Shown here one piece after another: positions 24,871-32,257 of a stretch of DNA of 53,878 nt (position 1 is the first letter of the stretch; each line of letters starts with the position of its first letter). A program made the translations under genes and the position numbers. This DNA is from Nodosilinea sp. LEGE 07088. Its GTDB lineage: Bacteria > Cyanobacteriota > Cyanobacteriia > Phormidesmidales > Phormidesmidaceae. Location: NCBI RefSeq assembly GCF_015207395.1, contig NZ_JADEWX010000022.1, positions 1-53,878 on the forward strand, written 5' to 3'. Below the pieces are notes generated by a model. That model did not search any database and was not told the DNA's origin. It worked only from the letters and a program-made list of their open reading frames with translations.

Positions 24871-25932
24871 TTATCCAACAGTCATCGCCGCCGGAGCCTT
24901 ACCGTTACCATTGGCAAGTTCCGCCACAGGCGGGACACCGTAGTCACTGCCGATCGCCCAGCCGCGCTCGACACATTGCCGAATCAGCTTGCGGTAGGCC
25001 AGTTGCAGACTGTCGGAGGCCAGCAAAATTTCACCCGTTAGCGGCACCACGCGGGGCACCTGGCTTTCGATCACGGCTTTATCTTCGAGGTAGGTATCGT
25101 TGGTGTTTTTGCGCGAGTTCCAGTCGGCCCAGGCCTGGGGTAAGAAGTTGCGCAGGCCAATCCACTTGGTCAGGGTGGTGTTTTCATCCACCGGAATGTT
25201 GCTGGCGAAGTAGATGTACTGGTAGCCCCGAAAGTTGAAGTCGAGGTGGATGCGGTTGATGTTGGGCATGTGGGCGGTGAGGGTGGCGCTGGAGAAGGGG
25301 CGATCGCGCTTCACAATCAGTTTCAGCAGACCTGCTCGCTTCGGGGGCTTCGAGATCGTGCGAGCCGTCGCGCTCCAGTCATCCACCTGCACCTCGTAGG
25401 GCGGCACCTCGGCATCGTCGCGCAGATTAAAGAAAACCGAATGCACAAAGGGCGCATGGGAGCTATCCAGACCACTTTCCACCACGCGGGTGTAGTGGGC
25501 GTTCCAGGTGTATTCGCCGGTGATGGCGCGCCAGGCGGGGTCACCGTACTCGGGCAGGGCCGGAATGGGAGGCCGCTGGTCGGCGGGCAAATCGCCGACA
25601 AATAGCCACACCATGCCGTAGTGCTCTGCTACGGGCAACGCGTCAATACGAGCCCGCTTGGGAATCGGGGTGCCTGCCTGGTCGGCAGGAATGTGAACAC
25701 AGGTGCCATCGGCCTCGTAGCGCCAGCCATGGTAGGGGCAGCGGATGCAGTTGCCCTCAACCCAGCCCCCTGACAGGGAGGCCCCACGGTGAATGCAGCG
25801 ATCGCGCATCGCCACCACCTGGCCATCCCCCCCCCGATACAGCACATAGTCTTCACCCATGAGCCTGACAGGCTTGGGCGCGTCGGCAATGGCAGCGCTA
25901 AATTCGACGGCGTACCAAAAATTTTTGAGCAT
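24871..25932 (-). CDS. Rieske [2Fe-2S] mononuclear-iron oxygenase, copy 2
   Basis: A 353-residue oxygenase from the ATG at 25932, preceded by AGGAG; the frame runs 50 codons further up without family similarity. Rieske ligands are Cys46, His48, Cys65 and His68 (CIHRG, CPYHGW), the same positions as in copy 1. The mononuclear iron block is ESGLDSSHAPFVH. The substrate half (GLLKLIVKRDRPFSSA, NINRIHLDFNFRGYQYI) is unlike copy 1, so the two enzymes probably act on different substrates or at successive steps. It is the first gene of the eight-gene run and its 404-bp upstream spacer is the likely control region. Confidence 0.9.
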   Translation of the reverse strand: MLKNFWYAVEFSAAIADAPKPVRLMGEDYVLYRGGDGQVVAMRDRCIHRGASLSGGWVEGNCIRCPYHGWRYEADGTCVHIPADQAGTPIPKRARIDALPVAEHYGMVWLFVGDLPADQRPPIPALPEYGDPAWRAITGEYTWNAHYTRVVESGLDSSHAPFVHSVFFNLRDDAEVPPYEVQVDDWSATARTISKPPKRAGLLKLIVKRDRPFSSATLTAHMPNINRIHLDFNFRGYQYIYFASNIPVDENTTLTKWIGLRNFLPQAWADWNSRKNTNDTYLEDKAVIESQVPRVVPLTGEILLASDSLQLAYRKLIRQCVERGWAIGSDYGVPPVAELANGNGKAPAAMTVG

Positions 25933-26336
25933 GGCAGTCTCCTGGGGGATGGGGCACCTAAAATCACCACGTCCACGGCAGGACGTGCCAATTGAAACAG
26001 TCGTAGGTGATGTAAAAGCTTTGCCTGAGCTTGCCCAGGGAAACCACAAAAATCGAGGTGTTTGAGCCTCAAAATTTGTCATTTAGCGAAAAACCCCTAG
26101 GGCTTAGCCGCTTTATCCCCCTGAGATCAGCCGATCTCTCGGGGAAACTACGGATGCTTGCCGCTAGAGCTCCTCTTTGCTTGCTTTACCCAGCCTGCTT
26201 CTAGCCCCCAGGGATTATACGAGATCCGATTTAGGAAACCCCGATTCATAATCAGGAGCCTCGTAGGGGCATAGCATGCTATGCCCCTACGAACCGGGGA
26301 TATTCAGGCAGGATTTGTCCTGAAAATAGGCTAGCT
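25933..26336. other. 404-bp spacer, likely control region of the Rieske-to-dCache run
   Basis: No gene. It carries two clear structures: a hairpin at 26117-26144 (CCCC and GAGATC arms, loop AGCC, GATCTC and GGGG arms, two mismatched pairs) and the long palindrome at 26261-26292. A TTCAGG/CCTGAA hairpin lies at about 26310-26331, next to the stop of the upstream kinase gene, without a T-run. The region separates two genes of the same strand and is the most likely place for the promoter of the run. Confidence 0.55.
26261..26292. repeat. 32-bp perfect palindrome
   Basis: Positions 26261-26276 are the exact reverse complement of 26277-26292, with no spacer; the arm is TCGTAGGGGCATAGCA. It resembles the short GTAGGGGC...GCCCCTAC palindromes that recur between genes in cyanobacteria. 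It may be an immobile repeat element or form a cruciform/hairpin in the leader. No element-encoded gene is present. Confidence 0.9.
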
Positions 26337-27947
26337 CTAGAGGGTTTTGGGTTCTAGGGGCAAAAATACGGTCAACACTTCACCCGCCTGGGGGCGCTGA
26401 CGCACGATCAGCTTGCCCCCCAATGCCTGGAATAGGTTTTTAGTCGCGTTGAGGTTCAGGCTGAGGCCGCCGGTCTCGGGCTGAAACATCAGCAGCTGCC
26501 CCAGCGCCTTAAATGGCGATGCCAGGGGATCATCCTTGAGCTGGGCTTCACTGCCCTCAGGGGGCTGCGACTGAAACTGAAGCTTGAGCTGGTGCCCAGC
26601 TAAGGTCACCGCCAGCTCGATATGGCTATAGGGCGGCAGGCTATGGGTAAAGCGATCGATCAGCCCCGTCAGCACCTGGGTCAGCATCGCTGGATCGCTG
26701 TTCACCATCGGCAAACAAGGGGGCACGTTCACCGTTAAGCTCAGGTTGCGACGGCTGGCCTGCTGCTGCCAACGGGGAATGGCGTCGTCAAAGATTTGGT
26801 TTAGGGAAATGGCCGATAGGGGCGATCGCGGCCTAGGCACACGATCGGTCTCCAGTTCCACGGCGCGGAAAATTAGGCTAAAGCGATCGATCTGCTGGGT
26901 GCATTCGCGATCGATCAGGCGCAGTCGTTTAGTGACCTCATCGCTAATGTCTGGGCGCTTGAGCAGCGATCGCGTCAGGGTGCGAATCGTCGTCAGCGGC
27001 GTGCGGATTTCATGGGCCATCGCCTTGAGCAGCTCAGTATCGGCGCTGTTCTCTGGAGCTGATTCTGGCTCGGGTATGCCGGCGGCAGCCGGGCTGAATA
27101 CCGACTCAAGATGAGGGGTTGGCTCGGTCTGAAATGCTTCCAGCCTAGGGCGAGCGGGTAGTGATAGCGGCGGTGACGGGGCTGGGGGCTCAAGGCCCCG
27201 ATCGGCAGAAGTTCGCTGGCGCAATTGAGTCAGCAACAGATGGCCATAGCGGGTCACCAGACGATAGTCGGGGGCTACTGGGGGAAACTGATCAATTAAG
27301 CGATCAAGGCCGGTCAACAGGGGAGGCCGGGTCGCCGCTACGCGATCGCGCAGTTGCTGCCAACCCTGCCAGACTACATCTGGATCAAACGAAAAGTGAA
27401 ACTGAGGCAGACCCTGGGCACTGTGCCCCAAGACCAATAGCAGACTGAAATGATTGGTCAGTAGCAGACTAAAACGCTCACCTACTAGCGGGTCGTCGCT
27501 AGCCAGCGGCACCATCTGCAAGTTGCAAGCGGGGGCATCGATCGCACCGCGACCCTGCCCTGGCAATAGAGGCTGGGTGACTAAGAGAATTTGTTCTAGC
27601 TGCTCAGGTACTAGCAACCAGTGAATTAACCGCTGTCCCATCAGGCGATCGGGTAGCACCGGAAACGGCCCCGACAGTACTCCTCCCATCAGAGGAATAG
27701 TTGCGCCCGTAGCGTGAGCTGACTCAAGGGGTTCTGTGGGCAGCTCTAGCAACAATCTAATCAACGCTGCCAAACCACCCAACCATTCTTGCTCCGCTTG
27801 TACCTGGGCCTGCGGCCAAAAACCAGGGCTCTGTTCCGCAAACGTTTGAGCGGCTCCATACGCCCATTGAACGTCGTCAACCCTGGAGTTAAACGACGTC
27901 TGGTACTCGCTAAGCAATTGACTAAGAGGACGAAACTGTTGCACCAA
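26337..27947 (-). CDS. Cyanobacterial sensor kinase-like protein with degenerate ATPase half
   Basis: A 536-residue protein with TTG or the next GTG as start. The first ~250 residues resemble the sensory half of the kinase at 2279-3760. A Pro/Ala-rich linker follows, then a proper H box with His312 in LKAMAHEIRTPLTTIRTLTR and RLRLIDRECTQQIDRFSLIF. The ATPase half is eroded: the N-box position reads VLTGLIDRFTHSLP without the Asn, no Asp-x-Gly-x-Gly G1 motif is present, and only GGLSLNLNATKNLFQALGGKL recalls G2. It could accept phosphate at His312 from another kinase, or dimerise as a scaffold. It lies directly upstream of the Rieske run on the same strand. Confidence 0.82.
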   Translation of the reverse strand: MVQQFRPLSQLLSEYQTSFNSRVDDVQWAYGAAQTFAEQSPGFWPQAQVQAEQEWLGGLAALIRLLLELPTEPLESAHATGATIPLMGGVLSGPFPVLPDRLMGQRLIHWLLVPEQLEQILLVTQPLLPGQGRGAIDAPACNLQMVPLASDDPLVGERFSLLLTNHFSLLLVLGHSAQGLPQFHFSFDPDVVWQGWQQLRDRVAATRPPLLTGLDRLIDQFPPVAPDYRLVTRYGHLLLTQLRQRTSADRGLEPPAPSPPLSLPARPRLEAFQTEPTPHLESVFSPAAAGIPEPESAPENSADTELLKAMAHEIRTPLTTIRTLTRSLLKRPDISDEVTKRLRLIDRECTQQIDRFSLIFRAVELETDRVPRPRSPLSAISLNQIFDDAIPRWQQQASRRNLSLTVNVPPCLPMVNSDPAMLTQVLTGLIDRFTHSLPPYSHIELAVTLAGHQLKLQFQSQPPEGSEAQLKDDPLASPFKALGQLLMFQPETGGLSLNLNATKNLFQALGGKLIVRQRPQAGEVLTVFLPLEPKTL

Positions 27948-28092
27948 GACGACACCTGTCTCTGCAATAAGCTAGCTGTCGGATTCAAGTCACAGCCAGC
28001 GGGTTGCCGATAAAAGCAGCCCAAGGTCTATTACGAGACTAATGCCTTAGCGCGGATTGGGCTATGGGTAGAACCGAACGAAAACCCGGTCC

Positions 28093-28449
28093 CTAACCAA
28101 ACCAGCTGGACGGAATGGCCTCAGCTTCGTCCAAATGAGGGCCAGAGCTATGCCGCCAAATCTCAGGCCGCCCCAGCAGAGCATCAATGCCTTGGTGAAT
28201 GAGTTGGTTAATCTGATCGTGCTGCTCAGAAGAGTAACAATGCCCAGGTGACTTCAGGCCGCCAGCCTCACCGCTATCCATCGTGACGTAGACCACCGGC
28301 AGGCGGGCCAGCACGTAGGCTGTGAGCTTTTGCCGCAGCTCAGGAACCGCAAAAATCTGGCGGTATTCATAGAGAGGATAAGCTGCCAAAATGTCGTCAA
28401 TCTTATCGGTTACGGTTGGCAAGGTTAAGTTGACAATTGCTTGGGTCAT
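28093..28449 (-). CDS. Small conserved cyanobacterial protein, possibly ComFB-like
   Basis: A 118-residue soluble protein. The conserved-looking core is PTVTDKIDDILAAYPLYEYR, then LRQKLTAYVLARLPVVYVTM, and a C-terminal helix IDQ...HQGIDALL. The LTAYVLARLP-x-x-Y pattern recalls the end of ComFB-family proteins, recently linked to cyclic dinucleotides, but the cysteines of that family are absent and I hold this assignment weakly. The start is preceded by GGAGG at about 8 bases. It is 145 bp upstream of the second sensor kinase on the same strand, so the two may be linked. Confidence 0.8.
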   Translation of the reverse strand: MTQAIVNLTLPTVTDKIDDILAAYPLYEYRQIFAVPELRQKLTAYVLARLPVVYVTMDSGEAGGLKSPGHCYSSEQHDQINQLIHQGIDALLGRPEIWRHSSGPHLDEAEAIPSSWFG

Positions 28450-28912
28450 TTGAGTTTACCTCCAGGAATATAGGGCGACAATCGAGGATATTATGGATTG
28501 AAATAGTCAGGGATCAGGCTAAACAGAAATTAAATAGCGACAAGCGACATGATTGATAGAAACTCAGCCTTTAAAGGCTATCGCCAGATCAACTCGAAGA
28601 TTACTCACCGAGACCCTCAGGGGTCGAGCTGTCAAGACACATCTAAATAGATGTAAAAAAAGACTCAGCTCAACCAATCCAGATATCCCTATATAAGCGC
28701 GATAATAATGACTGCCCTACCTAAGTTTTAGAAAGAAATTATTTTTCTCCTGTGGATGTCCGCAAAAACTACGCAAAGTGAAGCATTTCTCAAACCTTGT
28801 TGTTTCTAATTAAAGTGACGGTCTCCTAACTGTTGCGTTGTGTAAGCTAGCGAGGTAAATCTAGGCGGCTAGAGTAGTCAATGCTCTAACCGCGAGCGGG
28901 GGGAGGCGGCTA
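28450..28912. other. 463-bp divergent control region with palindromes
   Basis: An AT-richer spacer between genes on opposite strands. It holds a 14-bp perfect palindrome AGCCTTTAAAGGCT at 28566-28579 and a GACCC-TCAG-GGGTC hairpin at 28612-28625. Both are of a size expected for regulator sites. TATAAT-like words (for example around 28692-28708) suit promoters. No gene is seen. Confidence 0.5.
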
Positions 28913-29488
28913 GTGAACCAGGCTGTTTTGTTGGTGTGTGGTGGTATGCACTCACCTCGTTACACCGATCAAATCTGTAGCCTTATTGCTGCGGATGACG
29001 TGCTGAGCGCCAGTCCTAGGATAGTGATGCCCGCTTCCCTACAGGTGCTTTCGGCCTTTGCCCTGCGCCAAGACCTCGAAGCCGCTCTATCAAATGCCTC
29101 GTTGGCTGGCGTAGAACCGCTGGGGTTAATCATTTGGGCCTTTAGCGCCGGATGTGTAGGCGCTGCGACCCTGGCAACCCACTGGCAGCGGTATCGTGGG
29201 CCAGTGTTGGCGCTGTTTATGGTGGACGGCTGGGGGGTACCCCGCGATCCAGACGTGATCGTCCATCGCCTCAGCCACGATCGCTTTACCCACGACACCT
29301 CGGGCTGGCTAGGATGTGGGGATGAAGATTTCTATGCCGAGCCAGCTGTGCCCCATTTAGATCTGTGGCGACATCCCCAGTCGGTAACCGGGCACATAGC
29401 CACAACCAAAAGACCTGAAGAGCAGATAACCGCCGCTGATTTTCTCTGTCAGCGATCGCGCGCTTATCTCGGGCTAGCCAAATCCTAA
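28913..29488 (+). CDS. Conserved hypothetical protein with alpha/beta-hydrolase-like pattern
   Basis: A 191-residue protein starting with GTG at 28913, well placed after GGGGGAGG. It begins with a beta-strand-like AVLLVCGGMHSPRYTDQI; a possible nucleophile elbow is IIWAFSAGCVGA (Ser in F-S-A-G rather than G-x-S-x-G), followed by ALFMVDGWGVPRDPD with an Asp and a later His-rich part. This order resembles a small alpha/beta hydrolase, but the triad cannot be assigned with confidence and no characterised family is recognised. It stands alone, 203 bp before ilvB. Confidence 0.75.
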   Translation: MNQAVLLVCGGMHSPRYTDQICSLIAADDVLSASPRIVMPASLQVLSAFALRQDLEAALSNASLAGVEPLGLIIWAFSAGCVGAATLATHWQRYRGPVLALFMVDGWGVPRDPDVIVHRLSHDRFTHDTSGWLGCGDEDFYAEPAVPHLDLWRHPQSVTGHIATTKRPEEQITAADFLCQRSRAYLGLAKS

Positions 29489-29691
29489 TATCAACAGCTC
29501 ATAACCACAGCGCTAATCGCAAGCGCGACAGCCACAAAGACCTGGGCCTCTACTGCTAATATGGGGAGAAATGTTCTTCATGTAACAGCATTGACTGACA
29601 TCATTCCTGTAAAGCAGCGGCGGTGAGTTCAATCACCGTTCGTGTGGCCTGAGGGAGAAAATGCTCTAAATTTTTGTTTTCTTCTTAAGCA

Positions 29692-31581
29692 ATGCACCCT
29701 AGCCCTAGCCCAACTCAAGCACCCGCCGCTATGACAACTCCCGTTGCTGCTCCCAATAGTGTTCTTGTGCGCCGTGCTTCCGGTGCCTTTGCTCTAATTG
29801 ATAGCCTCAGACGCCACGGGGTGGAGCACATCTTTGGCTACCCCGGCGGGGCCATTTTGCCCATCTATGATGAGCTATACCGGGCTGAGGCAGCGGGTGG
29901 CATTAGCCACATATTAGTGCGCCATGAGCAAGGGGCAGCCCACGCGGCTGATGGCTACGCTCGGGCCACGGGTAAGGTTGGGGTTTGCTTCGGCACCTCT
30001 GGCCCTGGGGCTACCAACCTGGTGACCGGCATTGCCACCGCCCAAATGGACTCGGTGCCCATGGTTGTGATCACCGGACAAGTGCCTAGCCATGCCATTG
30101 GCAGTGACGCTTTTCAAGAAACCGACATCTTTGGCATTACGCTGCCCCTGGTCAAGCATTCCTACGTCGCGCGTAACCCCGACCAAATTCCCCGCATGGT
30201 GGCAGAGGCTTTTTACATCGCCCAAACCGGGCGTCCGGGGCCGGTACTGATTGACATTCCCAAAGATATTGGTCTGCAAGAGTTTGACTATGTGCCGGTA
30301 GAGCCTGGACAGGTCAATTTGCCGGGCTACAAGCCGACGATTAAGGGCAATCCCCGCCAGATTAATCATGCGCTGCGCCTGCTGCGTCAGAGCGAGCGCC
30401 CCCTGCTGTACGTGGGTGGTGGTGCGATTACGGCCGGAGCCCACCCGGAAGTGTTGCAGCTAGCCGAATACTTTCAGATTCCGGTGACAACTACGCTCAT
30501 GGGCAAGGGCTGTTTTGACGAACACCATCCCCTGGCCCTGGGCATGTTGGGTATGCATGGCACCGCCTACGCTAACTTTGCCGTCAGCGAGTGCGATCTG
30601 CTAATTGCCGTAGGGGCCCGCTTTGATGACCGCGTGACGGGCAAGCTGGACGAGTTTGCCTCTCGCGCCCAAGTCATTCACGTCGATATTGACCCGGCTG
30701 AAGTGGGTAAAAACCGCGCTCCTCAGGTGCCGATTGTTGGCGATGTAAAGCAGGTACTGACCACTTTACTCGGTCGCCTGAAGGACGAAAAGCAGCTGCC
30801 GCCGCCCCATCAAACCTTGGCCTGGCGCGATCGCATCGATCGCTGGAAACGCGATTACCCTCTGGTGGTGCCGAGCTACCCCGATGTGTTGGCCCCCCAG
30901 GAGGTGATTCACGAGCTCGCTACCCAAGCCCCTCAAGCCTATTTCACCACTGACGTCGGCCAACACCAGATGTGGTCAGCTCAGTTCTTAAAGAATGGCC
31001 CCCGACGCTGGATATCGAGTGCCGGTCTGGGCACCATGGGCTTTGGCATGCCCGCCGCCATGGGCGTGCAGGTGGCACTGCCCAACGAAACCGTGATTTG
31101 CATCAGCGGCGATGCCAGCTTTCAAATGAACCTGCAGGAACTAGGCACCCTAGCCCAGTACGATATCCCCGTTAAAACAGTGATTATCAACAACGGCTGG
31201 CAGGGCATGGTACGCCAGTGGCAGCAGGCCTTCCACGGGGAGCGCTACTCGTCCTCCAATATGGAGATCGGTATGCCCGACTTTGAGTTGTTGGCTCAGG
31301 CCTACGGCATTAAGGGAATTGTGGTGCGCGATCGCACTCAGCTCAGCAACGCCGTAGCCGCGATGCTGGCCCACAATGGCCCAGTGCTAATGGATGTGCA
31401 CGTGCGCCGCGACGAAAACTGTTACCCCATGGTGGCACCTGGCAAAGGTAACCACCAAATGTTGGGGCTACCTGAAGTACATGGCACCGGCACTAGCGTA
31501 GGCACTGCTCCCTGTGTCAGTTGTGGGCACCATAACGTCGCCACCAGCAATTTTTGCTCGGAATGTGGCACTAAGCTATAG
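29692..31581 (+). CDS. ilvB: Acetolactate synthase large subunit with C-terminal zinc ribbon
   Basis: The 629-residue catalytic subunit for the first common step of valine, leucine and isoleucine synthesis, joining two pyruvates or pyruvate and 2-oxobutyrate with ThDP, FAD and Mg. Visible blocks are [15 protein letters not shown] with the catalytic Glu region ([15 protein letters not shown]), the FAD-binding middle domain, and the ThDP motif [12 protein letters not shown]...NNGWQGMV. The enzyme body ends near residue 590; a 24-residue tail adds Cys608, Cys611, Cys622 and Cys625 in a CxxC-x10-CxxC zinc ribbon. The ATG at 29692 lacks a good ribosome site; 29731 is an alternative. No ilvN small subunit is adjacent. 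Confidence 0.96.
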   Translation: MHPSPSPTQAPAAMTTPVAAPNSVLVRRASGAFALIDSLRRHGVEHIFGYPGGAILPIYDELYRAEAAGGISHILVRHEQGAAHAADGYARATGKVGVCFGTSGPGATNLVTGIATAQMDSVPMVVITGQVPSHAIGSDAFQETDIFGITLPLVKHSYVARNPDQIPRMVAEAFYIAQTGRPGPVLIDIPKDIGLQEFDYVPVEPGQVNLPGYKPTIKGNPRQINHALRLLRQSERPLLYVGGGAITAGAHPEVLQLAEYFQIPVTTTLMGKGCFDEHHPLALGMLGMHGTAYANFAVSECDLLIAVGARFDDRVTGKLDEFASRAQVIHVDIDPAEVGKNRAPQVPIVGDVKQVLTTLLGRLKDEKQLPPPHQTLAWRDRIDRWKRDYPLVVPSYPDVLAPQEVIHELATQAPQAYFTTDVGQHQMWSAQFLKNGPRRWISSAGLGTMGFGMPAAMGVQVALPNETVICISGDASFQMNLQELGTLAQYDIPVKTVIINNGWQGMVRQWQQAFHGERYSSSNMEIGMPDFELLAQAYGIKGIVVRDRTQLSNAVAAMLAHNGPVLMDVHVRRDENCYPMVAPGKGNHQMLGLPEVHGTGTSVGTAPCVSCGHHNVATSNFCSECGTKL

Positions 31582-31676
31582 CAGCCAAATCGGGGATGAG
31601 TTTTAGCGGGCTACTGGCCCAAATTTTTCAGGATGCAGTATCCTAACCTCAGTTTCATTACTGATATGGGGCATCT

Positions 31677-32204
31677 ATGTCTGCTGCGCTGAAATCCTAT
31701 GTCCCTCGTCCTGTGCCGTCCCGGCGTAGATCAGCAGCGGCTCATGCTGCTGTAGCTCTATCCGATGGCTCTACGGCTATTGCCGTAGAGAGCAGCCCCA
31801 AAGTCGCGGCTCCGGTTATACTGCCAACGGCAGTTCCTGGCCCAGCCGTACAGGTCTTATCGAAACTGCATCTGGTGTCATCGGTTTTGGCCGCAGCGGT
31901 GGTAGCCCTTACCCTAATCAGCTATGGCACCTCGGTTTACCTTAACCGTCAGCTAAGTCAAGCCAACCAGCAGCTTAACCGCTTACAACGGAGTGAGCAG
32001 CAAATTGCAGCCGCTAACGAAGTGCTTAAAAACCATTTGGCAAAGCAAGCCGAAGACAGTAATTTTAGGTTTCAGCCCCCGCAACCAGGTAACGTGATTT
32101 TTTTGCAGCCGACTGATCGAACCGCCGCTCAGCCTAGCCAGACACCTAAGGCTTCACCGGGTCACCTGAGGCTACCCAAAGTGGATGTACCGATGGGGTA
32201 CTAA
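31677..32204 (+). CDS. ftsL: FtsL-like septal protein
   Basis: A 175-residue bitopic membrane protein. A basic and Ala-rich cytoplasmic part (1-60) is followed by one membrane helix (about 66-88, LVSSVLAAAVVALTLISYG), then a coiled coil (NRQLSQANQQLNRLQRSEQQ onward) and a Pro/Gln-rich periplasmic tail. This build and the position 53 bp upstream of ftsI match the cyanobacterial FtsL position, although the primary sequence is poorly conserved in the family. It would bridge FtsQ/FtsB-type proteins and the septal synthase at the division site. Confidence 0.75.
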   Translation: MSAALKSYVPRPVPSRRRSAAAHAAVALSDGSTAIAVESSPKVAAPVILPTAVPGPAVQVLSKLHLVSSVLAAAVVALTLISYGTSVYLNRQLSQANQQLNRLQRSEQQIAAANEVLKNHLAKQAEDSNFRFQPPQPGNVIFLQPTDRTAAQPSQTPKASPGHLRLPKVDVPMGY

Positions 32205-32257
32205 GGCACTAGCCCAACCGTTTCTCGCCGCTCTGCTTCTCTGCCGCCCTGCTACCT

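Noticed and set aside
26117-26144. Rho-independent terminator in the Rieske upstream spacer
   Set aside because: A strong hairpin exists but no T-run follows on either strand, so it is described only as a hairpin within the spacer.
29489-29691. Riboswitch or leucine/valine attenuator before ilvB
   Set aside because: No leader peptide rich in branched-chain codons, no T-box motif and no terminator/antiterminator pair could be seen.
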